DNA of 64,000 bases. It comes from Bog-159 sp035499555 (GTDB lineage Bacteria; Acidobacteriota; Terriglobia; Bryobacterales; Bryobacteraceae). The DNA lies in NCBI GenBank assembly GCA_035499555.1, contig DATJYO010000019.1:62001-126000 (forward strand). The letters run 5' to 3'. Every line of letters begins with the position of its first letter. Positions within the stretch are counted from its first letter, which is position 1. The notes beneath the pieces are model-generated. The model worked only from the letters and a program-made list of their open reading frames with translations. It did not search any database and was not told where the DNA came from. The position numbers were made by a program, and so were the translations under genes. Shown here one piece after another: positions 23,930 through 32,261 of the stretch.

Positions 23930-24421
23930 ATGCCGCTTTCCGAAGTTCATGGGGAATACCTAGAGAGCCAGGTGCTGACTGCCGATCCGCTCGAATTGGT
24001 ACGGCTGCTCTATCGCGCGGCCATCGAAGCCACCCGCGACGCACAGGTGCACCTGCGGGCCGGGCGCATCGGCGAACGCGCCAGCCGGGTCTCGAAGGCG
24101 CACGCTATCCTGACCCAGCTCAGTCTCTCGTTGGACCACTCTCGTGGCGGTACGCTCAGCCGCAGCCTGGCCGAGTTGTACGATTACCTGCAGCGGCGGC
24201 TGATCGAAGCCAATACCCGCCAGAGAGTAGAGCCCCTGGTGGAGGTGGAAGGCCTGCTCCTGACGTTGGCCGAAGGCTGGGACAAGCTGAGAAACGCGGA
24301 TGACGCCCTGCCGGGAGCGCGGCCCGCTGGGGCGGGCGGATTTGCGGAGTTCGGCGCCTATCCGGCCGCCGTGCCCGGCGCGCCGGAAACGGCTTACGCC
24401 TCCCAAAGTTGGAGCTTCTGA
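23930..24421 (+). CDS. fliS: flagellin export chaperone FliS
   Basis: The 163-residue protein matches FliS: YLESQVLTADPLELVRLLYRAAIEATRDAQVHLRAGRIGERASRVSKAHAILTQLSLSLDHSRGG, then LAELYDYLQRRLIEANTRQ and the helix with EVEGLLLTLAEGWDKL. FliS is a four-helix chaperone holding the flagellin C terminus. Length exceeds the usual 130 by a Gly/Ala/Pro-rich tail. It converges on flgJ with a five-base gap. AGGAG precedes the start. Confidence 0.93.
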   Translation: MPLSEVHGEYLESQVLTADPLELVRLLYRAAIEATRDAQVHLRAGRIGERASRVSKAHAILTQLSLSLDHSRGGTLSRSLAELYDYLQRRLIEANTRQRVEPLVEVEGLLLTLAEGWDKLRNADDALPGARPAGAGGFAEFGAYPAAVPGAPETAYASQSWSF

Positions 24422-24426
24422 GCCGC

Positions 24427-24717
24427 TTATCGATGGCCGGCCGTCAGGCTGGCTTGAATCTGCGCGCTCAGGCCCAGACCGCCGCTGCGCGCCAGCGCCT
24501 GGGCGAACTGTTCCTCCGCCAGGCCGGCTGAGGTGGCATCCCCGGTCTCGTCGCCGCTGCCCAACCAGCCGTTCTCGCCGCTGCGGGCGGCCTTGAGCAT
24601 CTCGCCGATGAGCAGCGCCTCGAACTGCTGCGCCGCCTCCGCGATATTGCGCGGCGCGCTGGCGCCCGGAGCCTGCGGCAGGGCTGCCTCGGTGAGGCTG
24701 ACGGCACTGCTCATCAC
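24427..24717 (-). CDS. flgJ: rod-binding protein FlgJ, N-terminal domain only
   Basis: The 96-residue protein has the rod-binding motif AAQQFEALLIGEMLKAARS followed by DATSAGLAEEQFAQALARSGGLGLSAQIQASL, the complete FlgJ N-terminal (Rod-binding) domain. The C-terminal glucosaminidase domain found in enteric FlgJ is absent. A separate lytic transglycosylase gene at 11853 may fill that role. It overlaps flgI by four bases and ends the flgF operon. Confidence 0.92.
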   Translation of the reverse strand: MMSSAVSLTEAALPQAPGASAPRNIAEAAQQFEALLIGEMLKAARSGENGWLGSGDETGDATSAGLAEEQFAQALARSGGLGLSAQIQASLTAGHR

Positions 24718-25811
24718 ATGATCTCCAACTCGGCTTCCAGGGCGCCCGCCGCGCGTAGATTCTGCAGGATCGCGATCACATCCCGGGGCGTCGAACCGAT
24801 GGCCGTCAGCGCCCGCACCAGTTCCTCCACCGTGGCGCCCTGCTGCAGCATCACGTGGCGCGTGGGATCCTGGGTGGCCGTCACGCCGATCTTGGGGGTC
24901 ACCACGGTCTTGCCCGGCGACAGGGGAGGCGGCTGGGAGACATCCGCGCCGGATTGGATCTCCACCGTGAGGTTTCCATGTAGAATGGCGACCGGCGCGA
25001 TGCGCACCTCGCGTCCGATCACGATGGTGCCCGTGCGCTCGTTGACCACGACCCTGGCCGGCTGGTCCGCCTCCACCGTGAGGGCCTCCACATCGGCGAT
25101 AAAGTCCACCGGCCGGGCGGCGTAGTCCGCCGGTATCCGGATGCTCACCAGCGCGGCGTTGTCGGCGCGTGCCGGCGGCGCCGTCCCGGAACCGCCGTAG
25201 CGCGTGTTGAGCGCCGCCGCCAGGCGGGCCGCGGTGGTGAAATCGGCATAGTGGAGTTGCAGGTGCAGGAATCCTTTAGGCGCCAGGGAGGGGGCCGCGC
25301 GCTCCACGATGGCGCCCTCCGGTACGCGGGCCACGGTGGGGTGATTGACCGTCTGGCTGCTCCCGCCGCGTCCGGCTGCAAACCCGCTGGTGACCACCGG
25401 TCCCTGGGCCACCGCGTAGACCTGGCCGTCGGCGGCCTTGAGCGGGGTCAAGATCAACAGGCCGCCCTGCAGGTTGGAGGCGTCTCCAATGGCCGCCGCC
25501 ACCGCATCCAGATGCGTGCCCGGCTGGGCGAACGGCGGCAGCGTGGCAGTGATCATGACGGCCGCCGTATTCTTCACCATGATGGTGGCGGCCGGCACCG
25601 ACACGCCCATCCGTTCCAGCAGATTGGCCAGACTCTGGGCCGAGAAAATGGTCTGCTGCCGGTCGCCGGTGCCGGCCAGGCCCACCACCAGACCGTAGCC
25701 GATCAACTGGTTGTCGCGCACGCCTTCGATCGAAGCCAGATCCTTAACGCGGGTGGCGGACCATCCCGGCGCCGCCAGCGCCGCCATCAGCCAAACCAAT
25801 TTATGACGCAT
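24714..25811 (-). CDS. flgI: flagellar P-ring protein FlgI
   Basis: The ATG at 25811 (AAGGA upstream) gives 365 residues with a signal peptide (KLVWLMAALAAPGWSA). The FlgI core is RVKDLASIEGVRDNQLIGYGLVVGLAGTGD, LLERMGVS.., IMVKNTAAVMITATLPPF and the C-terminal LQQGATVEELVRALTAIGSTPRDVIAILQNLRAAGALEAELEIM, all standard. It builds the periplasmic P ring, which with FlgH implies a diderm envelope. Confidence 0.97.
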   Translation of the reverse strand: MRHKLVWLMAALAAPGWSATRVKDLASIEGVRDNQLIGYGLVVGLAGTGDRQQTIFSAQSLANLLERMGVSVPAATIMVKNTAAVMITATLPPFAQPGTHLDAVAAAIGDASNLQGGLLILTPLKAADGQVYAVAQGPVVTSGFAAGRGGSSQTVNHPTVARVPEGAIVERAAPSLAPKGFLHLQLHYADFTTAARLAAALNTRYGGSGTAPPARADNAALVSIRIPADYAARPVDFIADVEALTVEADQPARVVVNERTGTIVIGREVRIAPVAILHGNLTVEIQSGADVSQPPPLSPGKTVVTPKIGVTATQDPTRHVMLQQGATVEELVRALTAIGSTPRDVIAILQNLRAAGALEAELEIM

Positions 25812-25831
25812 TTCCTTATCCTGTTTCCCGG

Positions 25832-26539
25832 TCAAAACGGCAGCAGGCCCAAAATCAGGCGATACAGAAAATTAGGCCGCCGGATGGCATCCCCGACCAC
25901 GCCCTTGCCGTTGACGGATACCTCCAGTTGCGCAATCAAGTCGGACTGCACGACGTTATTGGGGGACAAATCGGCGGGCCGCACCACCCCGCGCACCATG
26001 ATCACCTGCTCCTCGGAACTGACCCGGATCTCCTTTACGCCCTCGATGACCAGGTCGCCGTTGGGCAGCACTTCGACCACCCGGGTGCCCAGCGTGGTGG
26101 TGATGACGGTGGTACGGCCGATGGTGCCGGAACCCTGGAGCGACTGGCTGCCTGCGGTGCCCAGCAGGTTGGCCAGCGTACCGGCGGCCTTTTGCGGTCC
26201 GGCCAGCGAGCTGACGGAGGCGGAGGCGCTGGAGGTGCGCGCGGTCTGCACGTTGCCGGTGGAGAGCGCCGAGGCGTTCTCGGCGACTTGCACGGTCACC
26301 GTGTCGTTGACCCGGCTGGCGCGCAGATCGCGCGCCAGATCGTTCAACAGCGCCGCCGAAGACCACAGCGATCCCGGCGTCGCGTCATTGGCTGCGCGGG
26401 CAGCGGCCTTAGCCTGTTCCACGTAGCGCTGCAGCGCGGAAGCCTCCGGGGCCTGCGGCTTTTTCTTCTTGGCGGCGCCGGCGGCGGAGGGAACCAGGCA
26501 CGCCAGTGCCAGGAGAGCGGATATGGATCTGGCTGTCAT
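25832..26539 (-). CDS. flgH: flagellar L-ring protein FlgH
   Basis: The ATG at 26539 overlaps the flgA stop (ATGA) and gives 235 residues. The FlgH core is recognisable: DTVTVQVAENASALSTG, STGNVQTARTS, RVVEVLPNGDLVIEGVKEIRVSSEEQVIMVRGVVRPADLSPNNVVQSDLIAQLEVSVNGKG. It forms the outer-membrane L ring. The family is normally a lipoprotein; here a cysteine at residue 14 (LALAC) could be a very early lipobox, or the protein may be cut after AAGA. Lys-rich KKKKP follows. Confidence 0.94.
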   Translation of the reverse strand: MTARSISALLALACLVPSAAGAAKKKKPQAPEASALQRYVEQAKAAARAANDATPGSLWSSAALLNDLARDLRASRVNDTVTVQVAENASALSTGNVQTARTSSASASVSSLAGPQKAAGTLANLLGTAGSQSLQGSGTIGRTTVITTTLGTRVVEVLPNGDLVIEGVKEIRVSSEEQVIMVRGVVRPADLSPNNVVQSDLIAQLEVSVNGKGVVGDAIRRPNFLYRLILGLLPF

Positions 26540-27420
26540 GGCAGTTCCCCCGGGGCCGTTCCGTAGGCTTGGCCCGCCCATAGAAGGACTCGCCCGCGGG
26601 CGCGAACGACGGCCGAAAAGACCTTGCCATTGCCCGGATTGCGAACCGGAATCACCTGTCCGCGTTTGCCGGCGGCCTGCGCACGCCCTTCCAACAGCAG
26701 CCGGGTCTGGCCGCTGCGGACTTCCACTTCCACCAGATCGCCGTTCCGTATCTCGGCGGGATCTTCCAGCCATTGGGTCTGGATCGGCGTGCCCGGCGCA
26801 ATGAACCGGCGGGGCGCGCGCCCCAGGATCTCGGAGATGTCCGGCAGAGGCGGCGGTCCCGTCCAGGCTTCCAGGCGCAACTGACCGCGTGCGATGGGCT
26901 GTCCGGGCGTCAACGGTTCGCCCGCCACAACGCGCTGGCCGGTGACCTCGACTCTTAGCTTGGCCCAGACCGGGAAGTCCGCGCGGCCGGGCTGCGATAC
27001 CGCGCCCCGCCATGTTTGCAGGCTTCCACCACCGCTGGCGGGCGCGAACTGCAGTTCTCCGGGCGGCACCGGCTGGCGGCTGAAATCCAGCAGTTCCAGA
27101 TGCGCGGTTGGCATCGCCCGGGCCAAGGCCGCCGCCACCCGCGCGGCGGTGAGGATCTCCTGCGGCCGGAAAAAGCAGGCTTCCGCGCCGGGTTCGAGCT
27201 CCAGTCCGTAGCGGCGGGCCAGGCGGGCCAGTTCGGCCGAGCCATACGTGCGGCGCGTGCCGGGAGCCGGGGCGAAGCCCAGTTCGGTCGCGGCCGGAAG
27301 GGCGGCGAATGCGGGCGCCACGCGCGCCATGTCGCCTGCCACAATCCGCCCGCCCGCGATCGTCACGCAGGAGGCGGCCGGCGCCACGGCCGCCAGCAGC
27401 CATACAATCGGGGCGATCAT
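26536..27420 (-). CDS. flgA: P-ring assembly chaperone FlgA
   Basis: The 294-residue protein has a signal peptide (MIAPIVWLLAAVAPAAS) and the C-terminal SAF-type FlgA domain with VVAGEPLTPGQPIARGQLRLEAW, PRRFIAPGTPIQTQWLEDPAEIRNGDLVEVEVRSG and GQVIPVRNPGNGKVFSAVVRARGRV, the last stretch being typical of FlgA. It helps P-ring assembly in the periplasm. It overlaps flgG by four bases and flgH by four. Longer than the enteric protein (about 220) by an N-terminal segment. Confidence 0.93.
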   Translation of the reverse strand: MIAPIVWLLAAVAPAASCVTIAGGRIVAGDMARVAPAFAALPAATELGFAPAPGTRRTYGSAELARLARRYGLELEPGAEACFFRPQEILTAARVAAALARAMPTAHLELLDFSRQPVPPGELQFAPASGGGSLQTWRGAVSQPGRADFPVWAKLRVEVTGQRVVAGEPLTPGQPIARGQLRLEAWTGPPPLPDISEILGRAPRRFIAPGTPIQTQWLEDPAEIRNGDLVEVEVRSGQTRLLLEGRAQAAGKRGQVIPVRNPGNGKVFSAVVRARGRVLLWAGQAYGTAPGELP

Positions 27421-28211
27421 TGCTGTACCAGATTGTTGGTCTGCTGGTACATCTCGTTGGCCGCCTGCACCACCTTGGAATTGGCTTCGTAAGCCCGCTG
27501 GCTGACGATCAGGTTGACGAACTCCTGGACCACGCTGACGTTGGACTGCTCGGTGTAGCCCTGCTGCAGGGCGCCCATGCCCTCGGCGCCCCCGGGGGAT
27601 CCCACTACGGGGTCGCCCGAGGCTTCCGTAGGCGTGTACAGATTGCCGCCGATCGTATTGAGGCCCGCCGGGTTGGCGAAGTTCGCCAGTTGGATCTGCC
27701 CGGCCACCTGCGCGGTGGTCTGGTTGGGTTGGGTGAAGCTGACCGTGCCGTCGGCGGCGATGGTCACCGACTGCGCATCGGCCGGGATGGTGATCTGCGG
27801 CTGCAAGGGGTTGCCGGTGGCGGTTACCAGGCTGCCGTTGCGATCCAGTTGAAACTCTCCATCCCGCGTGTAGGCCAGTTGTCCGTTGGGCTGCAGGACC
27901 TGGAAGAAGCCGCGCCCCTGAATCACCACGTCCAGCGGATTGTCCGTCTCCGAGAAGTTGCCCTGGGTGAAGATGATCTCGTTGGAAGCAGGGCGCGTGC
28001 CTAGTCCCAACTGCAGACCCGCCGGAATCACCGTCTGTTGGCTGGCCTCCGCGCCCGGCTGCAGCAGGTTCTGATAGAGCAGATCCTGAAACTGCACCCG
28101 CCGCGCCTTATAACCGGCCGTGTTGGCGTTGGCCAGGTTGTTGGCGATGTTGTCCACGTTCATTTGCTGTGCCGTCATTCCGCTGGCGGCGCTGAAAAGC
28201 GCTCGAATCAT
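27417..28211 (-). CDS. flgG: flagellar distal rod protein FlgG
   Basis: The 264-residue protein starts MIRALFSAASGMTAQQMNVDNIANNLANANTAGYKARRVQFQDLLYQ and ends QRAYEANSKVVQAANEMYQQTNNLVQQ, both signature FlgG ends. The central DVVIQGRGFFQVLQPNGQLAYTRDGEFQLD block is shared by FlgE/F/G. Length is standard. It builds the distal rod. It lies 27 bases downstream of flgF. Confidence 0.97.
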   Translation of the reverse strand: MIRALFSAASGMTAQQMNVDNIANNLANANTAGYKARRVQFQDLLYQNLLQPGAEASQQTVIPAGLQLGLGTRPASNEIIFTQGNFSETDNPLDVVIQGRGFFQVLQPNGQLAYTRDGEFQLDRNGSLVTATGNPLQPQITIPADAQSVTIAADGTVSFTQPNQTTAQVAGQIQLANFANPAGLNTIGGNLYTPTEASGDPVVGSPGGAEGMGALQQGYTEQSNVSVVQEFVNLIVSQRAYEANSKVVQAANEMYQQTNNLVQQ

Positions 28212-28238
28212 AGTTCATTCCTTCCCCTGCGCGGCCGG

Positions 28239-28961
28239 TTAAGAGGCCACCTTGGCGACCTCTTCGACCGACTCGCGGTTCATCTGCGTTCCCAACTGCG
28301 CGGCCTTTTGCAGCATCTCGAACTGCCGCATGACCGCCACCAGGCGCACCGCTGACTCGGCAGCGCGCACATTCGAACTCTCCAGCTTGCCCTGTTCGAC
28401 CTGCACCCCATCCGCCGGCTGCGGCGCAGACTGGCTCTGAAAATAGCTGGACCCGTGCTTGGCCAAGCTGCCGTCATCGCTAAAAGTCGCGATCTCGAGG
28501 CGGCCCAGGGTCTGCCCGTTTTGCTGCACCGTACCGTCGGCGGAGACTTCCACGGGGCCGCTGGTCCCGACCTGCAGGTGGCCGCCGGAGATCGACCGCA
28601 CGGCATAACCTTCGCCCGTTACCAGGGCTCCGGAGGGCGAGATGCGGAAACTGCCATTCCGCGTGTACAGACTGCCGGAAGGGCCGTCCACAGCGAAGAA
28701 GCCGTTCCCCGAGAGCGCTAGGTCCAGGGGTCCCCCGGTGGTGCGCAGAACCCCCTGGGAGAAGTCCGTCCAGGAGCGCTCGATCACCGGCAGGGCGTCC
28801 GCCGGATCGCCCGCCGTTTCCGTCGCCTGGTAGAGGTTATAGAATTCGCGATCCGTCTTGTAGCCGCCGGTTTCGGTGTTGGCCAGATTGTTGGCCAGCA
28901 TGTCGAGCGATTCCAGGCGGGCTTGCATCCCGCCGGCCGCGGAGATTGTCAGAGGATCCAT
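28239..28961 (-). CDS. flgF: flagellar rod protein FlgF
   Basis: The ATG at 28961 with GGGAG upstream gives 240 residues. MDPLTISAAGGMQARLESLDMLANNLANTETGGYKTDREFYN is the rod-protein start, LDLALSGNGFFAVDGPSGSLYTRNGSF the shared core, and the ending ESSNVRAAESAVRLVAVMRQFEMLQKAAQLGTQMN fits FlgF. A longer frame adds six residues without a better ribosome site. It is the first gene of flgF-flgG-flgA-flgH-flgI-flgJ. Confidence 0.93.
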   Translation of the reverse strand: MDPLTISAAGGMQARLESLDMLANNLANTETGGYKTDREFYNLYQATETAGDPADALPVIERSWTDFSQGVLRTTGGPLDLALSGNGFFAVDGPSGSLYTRNGSFRISPSGALVTGEGYAVRSISGGHLQVGTSGPVEVSADGTVQQNGQTLGRLEIATFSDDGSLAKHGSSYFQSQSAPQPADGVQVEQGKLESSNVRAAESAVRLVAVMRQFEMLQKAAQLGTQMNRESVEEVAKVAS

Positions 28962-29107
28962 GGGCGCTCCCGCAGCCACGAATGCAAACCGGTGACCGGA
29001 AGCCAGCGCCCCGAATCCAACGGTTTGCGGGCACGCGACCGGGCAAGTTTATGCCACCGCGCGCCGCCGAGCCAAGAATTTGGCGCCCGCCGCCACCCTA
29101 ACTGCTT
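28962..29107. promoter_or_regulatory. divergent control region flgF / fliK
   Basis: The 146 bases between two large divergent flagellar operons hold a short palindrome GCCAA-N4-TTGGC (29071-29084) whose right half continues as TTGGCGC, like the element before flgB. On the minus strand TGGCATAAACTTGCCC resembles a sigma-54 site but has one base too few between GG and GC. Promoter type is therefore unresolved. Confidence 0.35.
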
Positions 29108-30706
29108 GTGTCTGAGCGCTGCGCGTTTGGCTCTCCGGCTGCACCTGGCAGCCGCGTCATGGCCCCTGCAACGGAAGCCGGCGCGGAATCGATCCTCACG
29201 GAATTGCGGAGTTGCGGCTCTGTTTGGAGCCTGCCGCCCGCAGAGGCGTCCTTGTCCAGCACCGCCTTCTTCTCGGTCATGGACGGATACCTGGCCGATC
29301 AGATGGAAGGATGCCTTTCGGACCTGGCGGCCCCGGGTCCCCCGCCTTCGCCCGGTCCGGGCGCGGGGCGGACGGCAGCGGGAGCCGCCGGAAAGCATGC
29401 ACAGGATCTGTGGGTCCCGGTGGCGTTGCCGGTCCAGACGCCGCCGCTGCTTTTACCGATCCCGGCGGTGGTTCCCTGGCAGCCGGAGCCGGTATCTCAG
29501 GATGCGCCTGCGCCCGTAGGTTCCGGCGCCACGGCCGCTCACCGCGACGGTACCCAGGAGGACGCGGCAGTGACCCTGCCACAGAGCGGCATTCCGCAAG
29601 TTGCGTTTCAGGTCCGCCTGGTGCCCGACGAAGCGCGCCCCCAAGCGGAAACTGGGGGCACCGCCGCGCCGGCCAAGAGCGAAGCAGCCGCGCTGTCCCC
29701 GCCATCCCCGAGTCCACTGACGACGGCCGAAACGGCAACGGCGACAGCGCCGGCGGCGATGCCCAAGGAAAATACCGTTGACCTTCCTCGCGCCCAGCCG
29801 GCGCCGCCTCCGGCGGAGCCGGTCAGCCAGCCGGAGCCAAACGCAGGCCGCGCCTGGCGGGTGAGTGAGCAGCCGGATCTCTGCCTGCATCCGGCCGCTG
29901 CGCCGCGGCCCCCGGCACCGCCCCCGGCGACGGCGCCGGCAAACCCATCCCCAGCCAAGCCCGGCCCGGAGGCGGCGCCGGCCGTTATCCGTACACCGGC
30001 CACGCGCGCGGAGCCAGTCGCATCCGCCCGGCCCACCGCCGCAGCCGGGCCGGCCACCGTCAAGCCGCCGGCCAAACCTGCGGCCGGTTCCCGGGACACG
30101 TCTGGCGGCGACGCCCACAACCCCCGCGAAAATTCCCGCGATAATCCAAACCCCGTGCCCGTATCCGCGGAAGATTTTAACTCCTTCGCGGGCTCGGCGC
30201 CGGCCGCCGCCCCGGCGCCTGCCGCTTCCTCCGTCGGCGAGCCGTCAGTTCCGGCCACGCCCGCCGTGGCGGAGAGCAGTCCGGCGCTGCATTCCGGAGC
30301 CCAGGCTCCGCCCGCCGCGCCCGCTACGCACGATGTGGCTCTGCGCCTGAGCGACGGCCAGAACAACGTGGATATACGGATGGCCGAGCGTGCCGGCGAA
30401 ATCCGGGTCACGGTGCAAACCACGGATCACGATTTGGCCAGCTCGCTGCGCACGGAGCTGCCGGATCTGGTAGGCAAGCTGCGGCAGAACGGGTTTCAGG
30501 CGGAGGTCTGGCGCCCCGCCGCCAACAGTTCGCCGGCGGATGACAGCCGGCACGGCGGGGGCGGGGAGCGGGGGAGTCAACCGGATTCGGCGGGCGCGCG
30601 CCGCGACGGCCGGCAACCGCCAAACCAGCAACAGCCGCGCAATCCATCCCGCTGGGCCGCCGCATGGCAGTCGCGCCGCGACCCCGCACCTGAGGCTCAA
30701 ATATGA
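29108..30706 (+). CDS. fliK: flagellar hook-length control protein FliK
   Basis: The 532-residue protein (GTG at 29108, alternative ATG at 29159) is mostly Pro/Ala-rich, low-complexity sequence, as expected for the molecular-ruler part of FliK. Near the C terminus is the Flg_hook domain: HDVALRLSDGQNNVDIRMAERAGEIRVTVQTTDHDLASSLRTELPDLVGKLRQNGFQAEVW. FliK measures the hook and switches FlhB specificity. It is the first gene of the long fliK-flgD-flgE-...-fliA operon and overlaps flgD by four bases. Confidence 0.88.
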   Translation: MSERCAFGSPAAPGSRVMAPATEAGAESILTELRSCGSVWSLPPAEASLSSTAFFSVMDGYLADQMEGCLSDLAAPGPPPSPGPGAGRTAAGAAGKHAQDLWVPVALPVQTPPLLLPIPAVVPWQPEPVSQDAPAPVGSGATAAHRDGTQEDAAVTLPQSGIPQVAFQVRLVPDEARPQAETGGTAAPAKSEAAALSPPSPSPLTTAETATATAPAAMPKENTVDLPRAQPAPPPAEPVSQPEPNAGRAWRVSEQPDLCLHPAAAPRPPAPPPATAPANPSPAKPGPEAAPAVIRTPATRAEPVASARPTAAAGPATVKPPAKPAAGSRDTSGGDAHNPRENSRDNPNPVPVSAEDFNSFAGSAPAAAPAPAASSVGEPSVPATPAVAESSPALHSGAQAPPAAPATHDVALRLSDGQNNVDIRMAERAGEIRVTVQTTDHDLASSLRTELPDLVGKLRQNGFQAEVWRPAANSSPADDSRHGGGGERGSQPDSAGARRDGRQPPNQQQPRNPSRWAAAWQSRRDPAPEAQI

Positions 30707-30993
30707 CAATTCCATCAACCCTCGCGCCCGCCGCGGTTCCCGCCGATAGCGCCTCTGCGCCGCCGTCGGGCCTGGGGGCGGACAACGTGAATGAGAACCA
30801 GTTTCTGGAACTCCTGGTGGCCCAGATCCGGTACCAGGACCCGACCAATCCGACCGACAGCACCACCTTCGTCACCCAACTGGCGCAGTTCAGCTCGCTC
30901 GAACAGTTGATCGCCATCCGCGGTGACATGGACAGCGTGACCCAGGGCGCTGTCGGCACGACCAGCACCAGCACGACGCAAGGAGGAAACTAA
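30703..30993 (+). CDS. flgD: hook scaffold protein FlgD, minimal form
   Basis: The 96-residue protein has the FlgD N-terminal motif NENQFLELLVAQIRYQDPTNPTDSTTFVTQLAQFSSLEQL, which drives export and capping. The FLG-Ig and tudor-like domains of the usual 220-residue protein are missing. The stop lies three bases before flgE, which leaves no room for a frameshifted remainder, so this is a genuine short form. It overlaps fliK by ATGA. Confidence 0.9.
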   Translation: MTIPSTLAPAAVPADSASAPPSGLGADNVNENQFLELLVAQIRYQDPTNPTDSTTFVTQLAQFSSLEQLIAIRGDMDSVTQGAVGTTSTSTTQGGN

Positions 30994-30996
30994 ACG

Positions 30997-32247
30997 ATGT
31001 TTGCAGCTTTCAGCACGGCCCTCTCCGCTCTCGACGCCAACGGCGTGGCGGTGGATGTGGTCGGCAACAACCTGGCCAACCTGAACACGCCGGGATACAA
31101 GAACAGCGCGACGTATTTCCGCGACCTGGTGAGCGAATCCATGGGCGCCGGAGAGAGCCAATTGGGCTTTGGCGTGGCCGCGCCCCTGACGGTCCGCCAG
31201 TTCACGCAGGGAGCCATCCAGAGCAGCAACGGGACCATGGACGCGGCCATCCAGGGGGGCGGCTTTTTTATCGTGCTCAACAACGGGGCCGTCCAATATA
31301 CCCGCGCCGGGAATTTTCAAGTGGATCTTTCCGGTAATCTGCTGACCCCCACGGGCGAACAGGTCCAGGGCTGGATGGCCACCAACGGGGTGGTCAATAC
31401 GGGCGGTCCGATTGGCAACATCACCGTGCCGGTGGGCGCCATCGAAGCGCCGGTGGCCACGCAGAACTTTACCCTCAACGCCAACTTCGATGCCTCGGCC
31501 GCGACCGGCGCGCCCTCGGACTGGTCGGCCTCGATCAAGGTCTATGATTCGCAGGGCACCTCGCACGTACTGACCGTGAACTTCGAAAAGACGGCGGCCA
31601 ACACGTGGTCCTACGCGGTCACCATGCCGGGCGAAGATGTCACCGCGGGCACCGCCGGCACTCCCTATGCCATCCCCGGCGCCAGTGGCAGCCTGACGTT
31701 CGACGCCAACGGGCAACTGACCAGTCCGGCGGCCGGCTCGCCCATCACCTTCAGCATTCCGGGCCTGAGCGATGGCGCCTCGGATATGAACCTGAGCTGG
31801 AATCCGTACAACGCGGACGGCACGGGCATGCTCACCCAGTTCGACCAGGCCTCGGCGCCCTCGGCGGTCTCGCAGGATGGTTCGGCCGCCTCCGAACTGA
31901 CCCAGGTCACTATGGGGAACGGAGGCCAGTTGCTGGCCTCGTATTCGGACGGACAGCAGGTAGTCGTCGGGCAACTGGCACTGGCCAGCATCCGGAATCC
32001 GCAGACTCTGATCGCGGTGGGCAACAACGAGTTTCAGGTCACCGCCGATACCGCGGAGCCGGCGGTGGGAGAGCCCGGCACGGGCGGGCGCGGCACCATC
32101 GTGGGCGGCGCCCTGGAGTCGTCCAACGTCGATATGGCCCAGGAGCTGACGGAACTGATTGTTTTGCAGAGCGCTTATCAGGCCAGTTCCAAAGTGGTGA
32201 CCACGGTGAATAACCTGGCGCAGGCGACCACCAATCTCATCACCTAG
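30997..32247 (+). CDS. flgE: flagellar hook protein FlgE
   Basis: The 416-residue protein starts MFAAFSTALSALDANGVAVDVVGNNLANLNTPGYKNSATYFRDLV. It has the core AIQGGGFFIVLNNGAVQYTRAGNFQVDLSGNL, a large inserted beta domain (SDWSASIKVYDSQGTSHVLTVNFEK) and the end ESSNVDMAQELTELIVLQSAYQASSKVVTTVNNL. All are standard for FlgE. It polymerises into the hook and follows flgD by three bases. Confidence 0.96.
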   Translation: MFAAFSTALSALDANGVAVDVVGNNLANLNTPGYKNSATYFRDLVSESMGAGESQLGFGVAAPLTVRQFTQGAIQSSNGTMDAAIQGGGFFIVLNNGAVQYTRAGNFQVDLSGNLLTPTGEQVQGWMATNGVVNTGGPIGNITVPVGAIEAPVATQNFTLNANFDASAATGAPSDWSASIKVYDSQGTSHVLTVNFEKTAANTWSYAVTMPGEDVTAGTAGTPYAIPGASGSLTFDANGQLTSPAAGSPITFSIPGLSDGASDMNLSWNPYNADGTGMLTQFDQASAPSAVSQDGSAASELTQVTMGNGGQLLASYSDGQQVVVGQLALASIRNPQTLIAVGNNEFQVTADTAEPAVGEPGTGGRGTIVGGALESSNVDMAQELTELIVLQSAYQASSKVVTTVNNLAQATTNLIT

Positions 32248-32261
32248 CGGGAGGTCGGCGC

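Noticed and set aside
29050..29070. Sigma-54-like site TGGCATAAACTTGCCC before flgF (minus strand)
   Set aside because: Only nine bases separate GG and GC; the -24/-12 promoter requires ten, so I do not call it.
30703..30993. flgD as a frameshifted, broken gene
   Set aside because: flgE begins three bases after the stop and fliK overlaps the start, so there is no space for lost sequence; the gene is short but intact.
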